Shown piece after piece: positions 47,927 through 59,956 of a stretch of 64,000 bases of DNA. This DNA comes from Sympetrum striolatum (lineage: Eukaryota; Arthropoda; Insecta; Odonata; Libellulidae). The stretch's first letter is position 1. Every line of letters starts with the position of its first letter. Below the pieces are notes generated by a model. That model was not told the DNA's origin. It searched no databases and worked only from the letters and a program-made list of their open reading frames with translations. Both the position numbers and the translations under genes were made by a program. The stretch spans positions 91,988,254 to 92,052,253 of the forward strand of contig OX388343.1 in assembly GCA_947579665.1 (NCBI GenBank). Direction: 5' to 3'.

Positions 47927-48465
47927 TTGTTACGCAATGTAATGGTACCATTCACATATATTTGTACTTGGAAAACAAAGCAACCGATAATACTAACTAA
48001 GATACAATTAATTAAACCTAGAGAGAATTTAGGTTACCGTCCTAGTACAATTAATTATATTAGCATAGTTAAACTGTGTATTAGAACCAAAAGATGCTTA
48101 ATTTAAAGGCAATAACATTCGTCATTAGTCAGTTTAGGTGAGGAATACAGTTAAAAGATTTAATTCGCAATGATTCACATATTTTTATAAAACAGTTTAA
48201 TGATAGTAAGTTATGTAAATAGCTACAGTAAATTGTTGCTGATATTGATGGAGAAATATACGAAATTTACCCAGATGTAGGCAATGTGAGCCAAAGGCAT
48301 TCATATTTAATAACATAATTACTTAACATTAGCGTATCAATCATTATAAAAGATAATATTCGATATATCAGCAATTACCACTACTATTGATCAATTTCGT
48401 TTGAAGTATCATCACAGATGAAAAAATTACATTACAAGTATTTTCCATAACTGAAATAAAAAATT
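47927..48465. other. AT-rich spacer before tRNA-Pro
   Basis: Nothing recognised. Confidence 0.5.
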
Positions 48466-48537
48466 GGGCCTGTCCGGGATTTGAACCCGGGACCTCTCGC
48501 ACCCAAAGCGAGAATCATACCCCTAGACCAACAGGCC
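48466..48537 (-). tRNA. tRNA-Pro (anticodon TGG)
   Basis: A 72-nt cloverleaf on the minus strand. The acceptor stem GGCCTGT pairs with ACAGGCC and the discriminator is C. The anticodon stem CTCGC/GCGAG closes loop TTTGGGT with TGG at 48,503-48,505. The T-arm has the B box GGGTTCAAATCCC. There is no intron. A T6 run begins 3 nt after the gene, a pol III terminator. It should read CCA and, through wobble, other Pro codons. All canonical elements are intact. Confidence 0.96.
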
Positions 48538-51500
48538 GCTCTGTGTGATCTGCGACAGGTGACCTTGCAATGCATCCCTCTATACATGTGTTCAAGGTCG
48601 ATGCACTCCAGAGATTAGGTTTACAGTGAAACCCGAAAATATGCTGACCACCATCACCAATCAAGTCTTAGCTGGCGGCAAAAATAATTCCACCATATAT
48701 AGGACTATTTGTATAATCTACGGATAAGGTTTTAAGCGGTTTGATTAATTTTGACACATAAATATTTTTATCAAGTAGTTCTACTGATTAGTGTTATACT
48801 TTAAAAAATTAGCTCCACGGTATTCAAGCTGTTATTAGATAAAATATATTAACAAACTCAATTGATTGATCAAATGAACTTAAAAAAATGATGACTTCAG
48901 AAAATTCAAAAATATTATTGGTAAATTTAATGAACTAGAGAATAATAAAGAAAAGATGGAGGCAGATTATACAACGTGAAAGATAAAGCCACGAAAAATG
49001 CACTTATTGACAAATTTCCTTCAATATATATTTTAGAAACAGAATTTTGTACAATACGAGCAGAAGCATGATGGAAGAAAAACCCTCAATTGCGAAGAGC
49101 TTAACTGAATTGGACTCATTGCTATATCAACGATGTGAGAGAAATTTCTTCTATTATTTTTAGTTCACAAAGCATCATCAGTAATTTCTTAGAAGAAAGA
49201 AGATTTGAAGTACTTATGCCTGAAGTAGTATCAGGTAGAGACATATGTAGATTGTACAGAAGAAGACGTGTAAGTATTGTGAAGACTGAAGAGGTAGGAT
49301 TTTGTATTTGTAAGAGCAGAATAAGGCTTGCTTAATATTATGTCTACTTCTCAAGATCAACGTCTTACTCAATATTTATTACAATTAAAAATAGTTTTCT
49401 TCCTGCACGATTTTGGACTTCGCGCACTTCGAAGAAGAGAGCGCCATCTGCCATCTTTCCTCCACACTCGCTCGCTGCTAGGAACAGTGTTTATCAGTGC
49501 CACATATTCAGAATAAGCGCTCGCTTTGAATAACTTGGGAACGTAGTTGAACGAAGTTAGCTATAATACGGTTGTTTCGTATCAGGCGGTTAATAATTAT
49601 ATCGGTAAATAAGATTTATAATTTTTTTGTAAATAACTTTAAGAGAATTTAATATTATAGACTATCTTGATTAGGAAAGTAGTAGTATGAAAGAGAAATT
49701 TCGTACATAAAACTAAAAATGTTCTAAAAAAACCCTCGATTAAAATTATGACTTTTTAATGCCACACATAATAGAAAAATATGCAAAAAATGAATAAATG
49801 CCATCGACATTCTACGAAGTGAATAACCCGGATTGAATTACTATATTACCTCGTATATCGTAGGAAGAATATTACGCTGTCTTATGCCGATAATTAAGTT
49901 TACAGGAACTTGGTTAAAACTAATCAAGGTGTATTACATGCTGTTTAAGTTAAGGAATATGCAAGAACAGATAACTGAATTCAGAGCGTTCACAGCACAA
50001 ACTTCCAAGCATTTACGTGACTTTAGAACCAAAATTTTGGATTGTGGAGAACCAAGATTCTTTTGGCTATACCTCTGGCTACAATGGATAATTACGTATA
50101 CAAATATTCATAGCTACATATGAAGTAATGAATTCTTACCTTGACAACGGGAAAGCTAATGATGTCTTCTTCCCAAACTGCAGACCTGCTGATAGTGCAA
50201 TATCCACCGAAGACGGCGGTAATTTACACAGCGAAAATTTTCTTCGCACGAGATAGATATGGTCGCACATCGTAGTATTCCACACGCGATTAATACCTTT
50301 ACCGTCCATGTTAGGTTCCTCCCGTTAGCTCTTCCGTTTCCGTTTTGTGGGTCCCATTGCTACAATGTAACATGAAAGTCTTACATAATAACGACCGGCA
50401 GAAGATTCCTTAGGTGAGTTTATTTTACAGATGGCGTTCATATCCACAATGACACCTTTAAAGAGCGCTTGGCCACCACCGAGATATTTCAGTATTAGCA
50501 CGTACATTAACCCCTACACTGTGTATTTTTACGATCTCATACGATGGGGCATGTTTCTTTGTTACATTATTGACTATATTACACAATATGGGCGAGTTAT
50601 TTGAGAATGCGCTTTCAGAGCCCGGCGCATCCTAAATTTAAATGTCCCATTGAAGCGAGAGTACACAATGGGCATTTAAATCCCCCGTGTTCCCTTTAAA
50701 CCATAGCGGGGTTGCAAAGGTCATCGGACGTTTCTAGTTATTCTTAATGGACGGTGGCTTCTTCATTCAGGTTTATTTTACTTGTAAAGATGCTCGTATT
50801 TTTTGTCGGATGGTTTTCTTTTTTCAATATTCGCAATGATTCGAATGATCATCAGGTCTTGAGTGAAATATAGTTGTAACAATCTCCTAATTTCAATCTT
50901 GGATAGTAATAACTTGGCTGGGCTGTAAGAAAATAATTGGGATGTAGGAGAAATACGCTCTTACATTAAAGCACATCAAGGTCTTCAGCGTGATAGGTGA
51001 AAAATTATAAAGGCGCGGTATTAATTTTAAACTGTTGACTGAGTATGTAGAAGATATGTCTCACAAGTAAAATTAGAGCACCAGAACTAACCTTCAGCAT
51101 AAATCTTGCTTGGAATTTTTAATTTTTTAAGCCCTCTTGGTTAATAAAAATAAGTTTGCATTCTTTCGAATTCGATTTTATATGCCACAAAGGCTAATCG
51201 AGATGCACTAAGACAATTTGGGCAAGTAAAGGAGCTTGTATGAAAGAAAGATCTCTTTGTGCGAAACTGTTTCACAAATATAGCGTCAGAAATGAGATAA
51301 ACAATCGTTTCGTTTAGATAACTTTCAGCTACTTTATGACGCACACAGGTTTAACGTCAATGTTGAGAAAAAATCCTCGAAACGCTCTTAGAGTCGCAGT
51401 TTTCTCTACGTGAGGATTTTTCTGGAAATACCGAAGCAATCGAGAGATAACTTTATTTTGATTCGCCTCGTACCTCAGACTAAAGTCACGTCTCCTTAGT

Positions 51501-51879
51501 TTTCTTTCCAAACCATCATCTATACCACTGTTTCCTTAGGTAAGCGTTGATGATTTGGAGGGAATACCAATGCTACTTGGCATATGCTGAATCGCATTGA
51601 CCATGAAGGGAATTTGGTGCTAACGTCAACACCCAAGTGGCTTCGCGAATTATCTTATATCCAATCTCTCTTCAGGAATACATGTATCTTCGCACGATAT
51701 TCAATCACCACAAATATAATTGCAATATCCACTTAGAAAGTGAGCCATCGTATCAAAATGGTCAGATAATGGTAGAGTCGTAACCCTTTGGTCATTATGA
51801 TGAATCCGGTGTGGGCTAAATTTTTAAGTAGAATTTGGATGAGGAAGGAATCGCCGAATAGCAGACCCAAACATTCAGA
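48538..51879. other. Spacer between tRNA-Pro and the SINE
   Basis: Mostly AT-rich. One imperfect inverted repeat (ATTTAAATG.CCCATTG with CAATGGGCATTTAAAT, about 50,634-50,682) and a GCGCCATCTGCC segment at 49,440 hint at TE remnants. No gene is supported. Confidence 0.4.
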
Positions 51880-52012
51880 GTGGTTTAGCAAATATCTTTT
51901 AGTGGTAGTGGTATTGTTAAGTGCTTCAACAGCTTGGGCCTTTCGCAAGTGGGCTTCCAACGGGAATCGAACCCGGGACCGCTTTTGCTGAAGCCGAACG
52001 AGCTGTCCGCAT
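51880..52012 (-). mobile_element. tRNA-derived SINE
   Basis: The minus strand has a tRNA-like head with an AGCTCGTTCGGC A-box-like segment and GGTTCGATTCC (51,963-51,973), a perfect B box inside a GGG/CCC T-stem. An unrelated body follows, ending in a TACCAC/CACTA-rich tail near 51,905. The anticodon arm is degenerate, so it is not a functional tRNA. Family and exact ends are not determined. Confidence 0.6.
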
Positions 52013-52882
52013 GGTTATTCGGGAACCCATTCCTTTTATCACTTTTTTATAGCTTTTACCTCACTTTTTTCAAGGGAAACCATTATTTCCCAAGTTTTGG
52101 AGTGTACGTGGTGCAGTAATACATATTTTTAATGCCTAAACATCCCCAATACATTTTCAGAGGGCAGCCGACGTTTAAGACTAAGCGAAGGTGCGAAAAG
52201 TTTTTCAAACGTAGAATATTTTCGCACAATAGAATAAAATACCCGAATGCTTACGGTTTCCATACTGCCGTTTAACTGTTAAGGTTGGTGGATTCATGCA
52301 TTTGGTAGAGAAATTATTTAATATGTTGAGGGAGAATATAAATGGGGAGAAATATTTTAAAAGATCAATACTGAGAGGAAATTAGTTATTGGTGGGATGT
52401 TTTATAATTTTACGGCTATTCGGTATTGAATAGAAATGAACCAACATATGCAATGTGATTGAGAATGGATGAACGACTGTTAAAGTTTCTAAAAGAGGTG
52501 TGCTTCTTTCATTCTAGTACTTGTATTTGTTCGCTTGTTGAATTCTATAGAGTATGGAACAATATTGTAATTATCAACTTACGGGAAGCATACATTTTAG
52601 TTACCTCACCGAACTAAAATTTCAACCCAAACGTCATAATAATGATAAAATGAACTCAATTTTAACCTTTACTCCGTGGGACTGATTTGTGTGTGAGAGT
52701 GTGCTCTGAGAGGTCAGCTACTTATCGATGTTTGAGAAAAGCGAGAAGACAAATAACATTTCCGCCTGAAATTATACTTATACAAAAGGTTTAATATTTA
52801 CTCATAATTAAAACAAAATATCCACCTTTGGATAGTTGTTGTTCTGCTAAAGTCAGAAAAAGCTGTGTTTATCGAAAATCTT
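52013..52882. other. Spacer before tRNA-Gln(CTG)
   Basis: AT-rich, nothing recognised. Confidence 0.5.
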
Positions 52883-52954
52883 AGGTCCCACCGAGATTTG
52901 AACTCGGATCGCTGGATTCAGAGTCCAGAGTGCTAACCATTACACCATGGGACC
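52883..52954 (-). tRNA. tRNA-Gln (anticodon CTG)
   Basis: A 72-nt cloverleaf on the minus strand. The acceptor GGTCCCA pairs with TGGGACC and the discriminator is T. The anticodon stem CTGGA/TCCAG closes loop CTCTGAA, with CTG at 52,919-52,921. The T-arm is CGAGTTCAAATCTCG. There is no intron. A T4 run follows 6 nt downstream. It should decode CAG. It is identical to the tRNA-Gln gene at 54,277-54,348 except for the first anticodon base. Confidence 0.96.
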
Positions 52955-53122
52955 TTCTTGCTTTTTTTATCATTTATTCTTGTCCTTAATCTTTATTTAT
53001 TGCTAAGACCTTTTCTTTATTAATATAGATCGAATCGAGGCCTAATCTTGATTTTGTTCCATGATTACCACGAAGAATTAAATCAATAAGATTTTTTAAT
53101 AATCCACTACAAAAGCAATTAA

Positions 53123-53190
53123 CACACGACCTGGGTAGCTGACGATCAGCTGATGACCTTACCAGGCATCGAAATCCTGGTCGTGTTGTC
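53123..53190 (+). ncRNA. Hammerhead-like ribozyme motif, probable Penelope remnant
   Basis: On the plus strand an outer stem forms between ACACGACC (53,124-53,131) and GGTCGTGT (53,179-53,186). It continues, after one mismatch, as GGGU with AUCC, including the expected A15.1-U16.1 pair. Then come GTA (53,135-53,137), a CTGA-CGA-TCAG hairpin as stem I, CTGATGA (53,150-53,156) and GAAA (53,171-53,174). The order is that of a type III hammerhead. Weak points: stem II does not abut the core neatly, and one extra G sits after the GTA. So it may be inactive. Confidence 0.4.
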
Positions 53191-54276
53191 AGTTACTGTT
53201 GTGGTGTGGTATAAAAAAACCTTTTTAAGCCTATTCTCTATGTATCCTTTAATAATTTATAATAAATATCTCTGTAAATTTGATTATAATAATTATTATA
53301 GAATTGCATGACCCGGTTGAACCCAATGGAGTAAAGCGAGTCTGTTAAGTATTCAGCCCGGAGGCCGATTGGTACCTCACCCCCTCTGACATAAGCTACT
53401 AAGAGCTTGCAGAGAGGAATGAGGTTTACTAGGCAGAATGAGGAGTGAGGTTGTTTGCCCTTGCTTTCCTCACTGAACCTGATTGCTATAAGCGGAACAT
53501 GTCCTCGCAAGTGAATCACAATGACCCTTCGAGTAACCCTTCTCTTGTCAGTCCATAAGGAGAGACTACTAAGTGCAAATATTTAATTGTTACCTCAGTA
53601 GCTTACAATTCATCACAGCCATCGTCAAGACTGCGAGAAAAGTAAATGAAAAGTGCATTTTTATGTATCCCGTTCCAAGTGACAAATGAATATATTCCAT
53701 TCCTCAGAATATGGTAACAGGAACAAAAAGCGAGTAGTTAACAATATTTACCGGGAAAAAAATTAAGTGAAAAGTATCAATATTATACTTATTCAATGAT
53801 ATAAGGCATATTTGGATAGAGGGAATGGTGTTCATACCGTATTTTTACGATTTTATTTTTGTATGATGAAAATGATAAACTTAATGATTCTTTAAATAAC
53901 ATTCTGCAATCCTCAGGAACAGATATATTTTCCAATAAACTCATTGAAATGAAATTTTTATCATCTATAATATTTCAGATAATTTTCCATTACTATTGGT
54001 CTATGATAGTTTCTTGTGGAGGGATTTGTTAAAATTTCATTTATATTTAATTAACTCCGTGTTATTATGGGATTAAAATATGACATATTAAATTAAAATG
54101 ATTATTTAAAAATTATAATATAATTAAAATAAGGTACGGATATCAGTGTGGTTTAAGTTTTCAGGGAATACGTCAAAATGGCGTTGGAGTAAATGGAATA
54201 TATATTCAAAATGCGAACTGAATCGCCACGAAATATTTCACTTCTCATTACGCCAAGCAAACAGAAAAAAATCGTC
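53191..54276. other. Spacer between the two tRNA-Gln genes
   Basis: A less AT-rich part at 53,310-53,520 contains a 93-codon minus-strand frame (53,238-53,519) with no recognised motif. It may belong to the same TE as the hammerhead motif. The rest is AT-rich. Confidence 0.4.
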
Positions 54277-54348
54277 AGGTCCCACCGAGATTTGAACTCG
54301 GATCGCTGGATTCAAAGTCCAGAGTGCTAACCATTACACCATGGGACC
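54277..54348 (-). tRNA. tRNA-Gln (anticodon TTG)
   Basis: A 72-nt cloverleaf identical to the CTG gene 1.4 kb away except for A in place of G on the plus strand at 54,315, which gives anticodon TTG (54,313-54,315). All stems are intact and there is no intron. A T7 run follows 7 nt downstream. It should decode CAA and, by wobble, CAG. Lack of any other difference points to a recent local duplication or to conversion between the pair. Confidence 0.96.
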
Positions 54349-56235
54349 GGCGAGTTGTTTGACAGAAACTCAATGAGAAACTACACTTCTTATTTTAGAG
54401 GAGGTAAAAACTCAGTTAATCCCGTTATACAGTATTGATAATTTTTATATCTCTATAGTTATTACCCAGTGGTAGTATTACCTCTTTCACCGTTAATCTC
54501 TTAAAATTCACGCTAGACCAATCGAGTTTATAATTTGAATATTTTTCTGAGCTTAACGCAAGATCCTTTCTTGGAAATTATCTAACTCTTATCCTTCTGA
54601 AATTAAAATCATTTCCATTGAAATACCCTAAAATCCTGAGGAAGGAATAACTTGTATGTAAATATGAAGTATTATTAACAATTATCATTGGTTTAACCTA
54701 AAATTTGCATGAACTCATATATGTCACCATTTGGACTCGTTGTTGTTCTTAGCAACTATTGGTCTAATTAACTTTCCTGGTCTGGCTCTGGCTGGTTCTC
54801 CTAACTGGCCTGGTCTAATCTGCCCCCCATTTTTTAAATATCATACATTTGGGGTTCTAGGGGTTAATATTTTGCTCAATTAATTTATCATATTCTACAC
54901 TAAGAATGTAACTAATATTTGTACAGAATTCCGTCAATGTGTCTCTGATAGAATTATGCAAAGTCGGAATTGACTATTTATCCAAGATTAAAATGGAAAT
55001 GCTGGATTGTCAATAAAATTATGAATTTAATTTTAACTCTAATTCGTCCATCTTCCTCAATCTGTGGATCTATAAAGAATTTCATTCATAAAGACAAGAC
55101 TCTAGATCAGACAGTATTATTTGATACAAACAGCTATCTCGCGCTTTCTAGAGGATTTTCAGGGGGTGAATCACATTGTTTTTTGTGACTATTTAGGCGC
55201 CTATGACTTAGTTGATAACAAAAACGAACAGCGTATGGAAGAAAAGCGGGGGAGAGATAAAGCAAGCACTGGAAGTGGTACGATGGGGTCCAACAGTCCA
55301 TTGAATGTGCGTGCCTGAGTTGGGGGAGGAAGTTGGGTTTATCGCGAGCCTCGGAGGAAGATAACCGCAGTGCAGGAGGACTGAAGAATACCATGGCTAG
55401 AGAGAGATAGACAGGAAACCAGTGACGTGAATAGATTGGGCGATGTCAAAGGATTTAATCATCACAAAGTGTATGAGTCCAGGATCAGCTTTGAGCCACT
55501 GATATACAAGTTTGAGATAGAAATAAAAATTGTAATATTTAGACATTACAGTCACTTCGATTGAAAACAAGATAAAAAATTGTCTCAGAAAATATCTGTT
55601 ACAACTATTTAATTAAAAATAATATTCTGGAAAAACTTGTTTATAAAAATTTATTCCGGCAAAAAAGTATTCATGTTGCATAAAAATGTGACTGAATCCA
55701 AAAGAAAATTGCCCAAGTATTTAGTGTAAAGTTTAAAAATTAAAGTTAATTCGACTGAATATCCATTTTCAATGACCATTTTGCTGAAATGAGTTATTAA
55801 CTCAAATGCTCTACTAATTTCTTCTTTGAAAATGGTACTGATTGGAGCATTTGGGTGTAATAAGAATGGTCCATCAAAAGGTGTTTAAGAAACAGAAAAT
55901 ATAATAACAGAAATATACAAACAGGATTATTTTATTTAAAAATCATCAATTTTTTTCGAGATTAAATATTCCATCTAGCCTACTCGAAATATTCTATTGC
56001 GTAGTAGTTTTTAAAATACACATTCCGAAATATTTTTGCTGGTTGTTTCTTAATTTCATAGCTTATAAGTCAACCAGTCAATGGTTACTGCAAATATAAT
56101 TATGTTTATTTTTCTCTCCTTACGTGTTTTTTCTTAGTCTAGTGATAGGTTTTCATCAACTCGCATACTTTTCTATTGTAGTCTTCAAACATTTCTTACT
56201 ATGGATACTCTTTTCATCATGAATACCATTTAAAT
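54349..56235. other. Intergenic DNA, nothing recognised
   Basis: A GC-richer patch near 55,200-55,440 has open frames on both strands without recognisable content. The rest is AT-rich. Confidence 0.4.
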
Positions 56236-56640
56236 AATTATAAGGACCTTTCTGTTGAGATATAATTTTCAAGAATTCTATAAAAGTTCTTAGTTGTAAT
56301 TCCTGTAACCGAAAGAGCTATTGTAACTGTATATTGTTTCCAGAGATCCTTCATTTGTTGCGCTAATGGAGCGTATTTAGTAATTTATTCTTCTTCTTTA
56401 TTTGTGACATTGGGGTCGTTGAGGATGGTTATGTCAATTAAGTATGTTTTCTTCAATTTACTGTCGGCTAGAGTCATTTCTGGTCTATTGTGAATTACTG
56501 CTTTGTCTGTATGAATTGTCTGATTCGAATTAAGTATATGGTATTTGTTTTCTAAGATGTTTTCAGCAGCGTACATACTTACGTTTTCCTAATAATTGAT
56601 ATTCTAGTGTAAGTTCCTTACTATTTTGGCTCTTGCATTA
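56236..56640 (-). pseudogene. LINE family C, C-terminal ORF remnant
   Basis: Minus-strand translation shows ENILENKYHILNSNQTIHTD, then HNRPEMTLAD, then TYLIDITILNDPNV, then a stop, then KYAPLAQQMKDLWKQY and a V.GITTKNF segment. The order HNRPD..L.D..K.TYLIDIA.PN...KYxxLxxEIKxxW is a recurring C-terminal domain of non-LTR retrotransposon polyproteins in invertebrates. Stops and a frameshift make it non-functional. The family placement within LINEs is not settled. Confidence 0.65.
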
Positions 56641-56678
56641 TCTTTATATGTAGTCTGTTCCAGTCAGCAGTCATATCA

Positions 56679-56740
56679 TAATTATTATTATTATATAACC
56701 CTTCAATAGCCGAGGTTAGGCTCATGTGGACAGTCAAATA
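56679..56740 (-). mobile_element. LINE family B, 3' tip only, with ATA/ATT tail
   Basis: The minus strand reads CCACATGAGCCTAACCTCGG then TATTGAAGGGT and an (ATA/ATT)n tail. This matches the family-B tip at 11.3 kb (CCACCTGGGCCTAACCTCG, AATAAAGGGTC) but with a different tail unit. Confidence 0.55.
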
Positions 56741-59700
56741 TGTAAAACGTTAGTAATTTACGTATTAATATTAAAATTGCAAAAATGTTAAAATAAAGAA
56801 ATATAAGATACATAGTACAAAGTGATTGAAAGAGTATGACGTGGGAAAAAATAGTCAGATGAAGGCATTTAGAGAAAAACTCACTTTGAGGAGAAATACT
56901 CTCGCAAGGATTGGAGCGAAAACATACACGCAGGTGTACATAATAACAGGTTTAACATAGTGTTGTATCTTGAATGTCAGTTTAAGTACTATCCTTTGAT
57001 GGTGCGGCATGGAGTGTGCACGGTCTTCATCTATAGGTAAATAATTATACGTGAAAGAAAAAGAGAGAAACAAGTAAGATACTCTTAGTTCTCGTAAATT
57101 TGGTTCTTAGAGAGTAGGTGAGAAAATAAGGACAAGCTGCGATTGTTTTACAGTTAAAATTGGAATAATAGAAAAAAACTTGTAAGATATAATAGTTATA
57201 ACAGTAAAATCATTTCCACTAATAATGGTAGTAAAAAGACGAAAATACAAACTGTAAAAATAGTAGATAGTAAAACTGATGCAATGTAATTAAAATAAAA
57301 AAATTCTATTGAATCTAATGTTGTCCCTGAGATACTGATTATTATTCCACTATTTAATGGAGCTGCATCTACCTATACTTTGGTTTGAAAAGATCATAAA
57401 ATGACTCTTCTCTTTATAAAAGCGTTCCTTCGAGAACTCAACTTGGTACGTCTCTGAGGCATTTTCCTTTAGTTCTTGAGCACTCGCGATACATTATCTA
57501 ACGGATGCTCCTATTTTCTTCTTATGAGTTCTCCAAGCATCAAGACTCTTCAATTCATTGTACTCTCTCTCTCGCTGATTGTGAGTATTTCAGATAATTG
57601 GTTGCCATGAGAGATAAAGGAGAAGCTTTCAATCTGCAGTTAAATTTTATTGTTCTTTGAGAGATCAAAGAGTCATATCAGTATGCAACTTCATTTAACT
57701 TTCCTCCGAGAAGACATTATCAGACAGATAGACAGCATAATTTAGAATTTCTTTTTCTGATAATATTTTCCAAAGTTCACGCTGTAAAACATGAACCGAG
57801 GCGAACCGATTTCAATACTGAAATCATTTTCATACGTCAATGATTTAATTACAGCCGTTTCCCAATTTTTATTAGTCAATTACGTAATTTGCGTATTGGA
57901 GGATTTCTTAAGTGATGGAAATACGACAGTGTATTTGGCTCTGAGCGTAACAAATGTGAACATTTTATTTCTCGGTAAACAACAAATCGGCAATGTATAC
58001 ATATCGTTCCTATATTACTTCTTTATACAGTTAATCGAAATATAGTAAACATTTACCTTCACATCGATATCATGAATCCAAACTTCATGAACAATTACAA
58101 TAGTTTTTATTGATACAGGTTACTTAGAGATATACGCATTTACCACGACTAATCACATGATTTTAAAAATAGAGAAATTAGATTTTATTAAGATTTGAAA
58201 TTGAGTACTCAAACGGAAGAAATAAATTATTCCCTCTGTGTCTACTAGAAAATAATGATTTATCATTGTTTTCTATTATAAAATCAGATGAAGAAATCAA
58301 TACAGCATCACAAAAATAAATCAAAATAATTTCATTATTTTCTGCTATACACATGTGAAATTGTTTTAAAATATTTTAATAATGAGAAATATTTAAAATA
58401 ATAAACAAGTTTCATGCTCACACTACCTTTGTTTATTCCTGAATTTATACTGTTTGATAAGTAGACTTTTTGGCTCGTATTTATCAGTCCAATACATTAA
58501 AAATAAAATATCTGACGCCTTTATAATTTTATCTACTAGTTTTATTACGATAATAATTTTATCTTTACCCGTAATCAAAAGTAAAATCCGAATTCACCTT
58601 GAAAAGCACATATCTTCAATGAATTTTGTGCAACTATGTTCCTTGGGTATTTCTCACTCTATTTCTCATGTGTGTTTGTAATTCAAATTATGGGAATTTC
58701 AGTTCGAGAAATTCGCTGCATCGTCCATGAAAAGAGTTTTAATAGAATAAAAATTCGATAGGTATAAAAATAAGACCTTGCAGAGCAGGCTGTCGATGCA
58801 TTTCGATGGTAAAAATATTTAATGAAATTAGAAGAAACTTCGGCGTGATATATTTTCCTTTTTCCGAACAGCTTCTGAATTGTGTATTTTCTGTAAAATT
58901 TATCCCTTCATCCAATCTCTCTTCAAAGGGTCATTGTGCTATTTAACAATAAGAATTTATTTTGATTATAATATTTCAATATTTTATTTTGATTGAAGTT
59001 GAGTAAATTAAAATTAAATTTAATGAAAAAATATAATAGCATGGTTAATAGGCCATTTATAACCTTGATCAAATTTACTTTGGGTTTCAAGCGGATACAT
59101 ATTGTCGTACTTTCCTCATTCCGCTACCAACCTTTTAGTCTGTCTCTAGGCTTATCTCCTAATCCTACTTCCTTTTCCAAACGTCTTCCATATCTCTCCA
59201 CTTCCTCTCTGTTTGAAGTCTTGGGTGAAAGGTCACGTGGTGTTCCTCAAAGGATGACAGAAGCGTAGGCGGCAGTAATCTTTCCTTCATTGTTACGACC
59301 CGGACGTGTTATCGAGTCCATAAGCAACGGGGTCATCCGTCCACATTTCATTTTAAGATCCAAAGCAGTTTGATCCGGCTCAGAAGTGCTCGGTTTATCT
59401 TTCAAATAATAGGTTGCGTTTTACAGATATTTCCGTATGACTGTCGGAATTGTTTAATCGGTATCACCATAAAAAATCGCCGGGAAATGTCTTTTTACTA
59501 CATCACTATGCTAATACTACAACAGTATGATACAATACATTTTTTGTATACTTTTATATATGCATCGTTTCAAGATGATAGTTATAACTATTTTAACATT
59601 TAAATGGATGCCTCTTGCTTTGGTCACAATTAGCATAAAATTGATAAGGGTAATTAAGATAAGTAATTTGTATTTATTATATTGATAGTTGTATTTGGTT

Positions 59701-59774
59701 TTTCACCTATCACCAGAGTGATGTTTCATAACAACTTAAGCAATTAGTAACCCATTTATAATGTACTTTTAAAG
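56741..59774. other. Intergenic DNA, nothing recognised
   Basis: AT-rich. Frames at 57,791, 58,454 and 58,993 are hydrophobic or low-complexity and unconvincing. Confidence 0.45.
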
Positions 59775-59956
59775 AAAAGAATCATTAACATACTTGAACG
59801 CTTACAAATAGCACAGTATTTCATAATAATAGCTTATTGTTATCCATTTCATGATGTAATTTTATGGAAATAAATCATTAACATACATGAACGCTTTCAA
59901 ATAATACAGTATTTCATAATTATATCTTTTTCTTATACATTTCATGATACAAAAGA
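59775..59956. repeat. 93-bp tandem duplication
   Basis: Two AT-rich units are offset by 93 bp. They share ATCATTAACATAC.TGAACGCTT, CAGTATTTCATAAT and CATTTCATGAT. Identity is about 80% by eye, non-coding. Confidence 0.7.
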
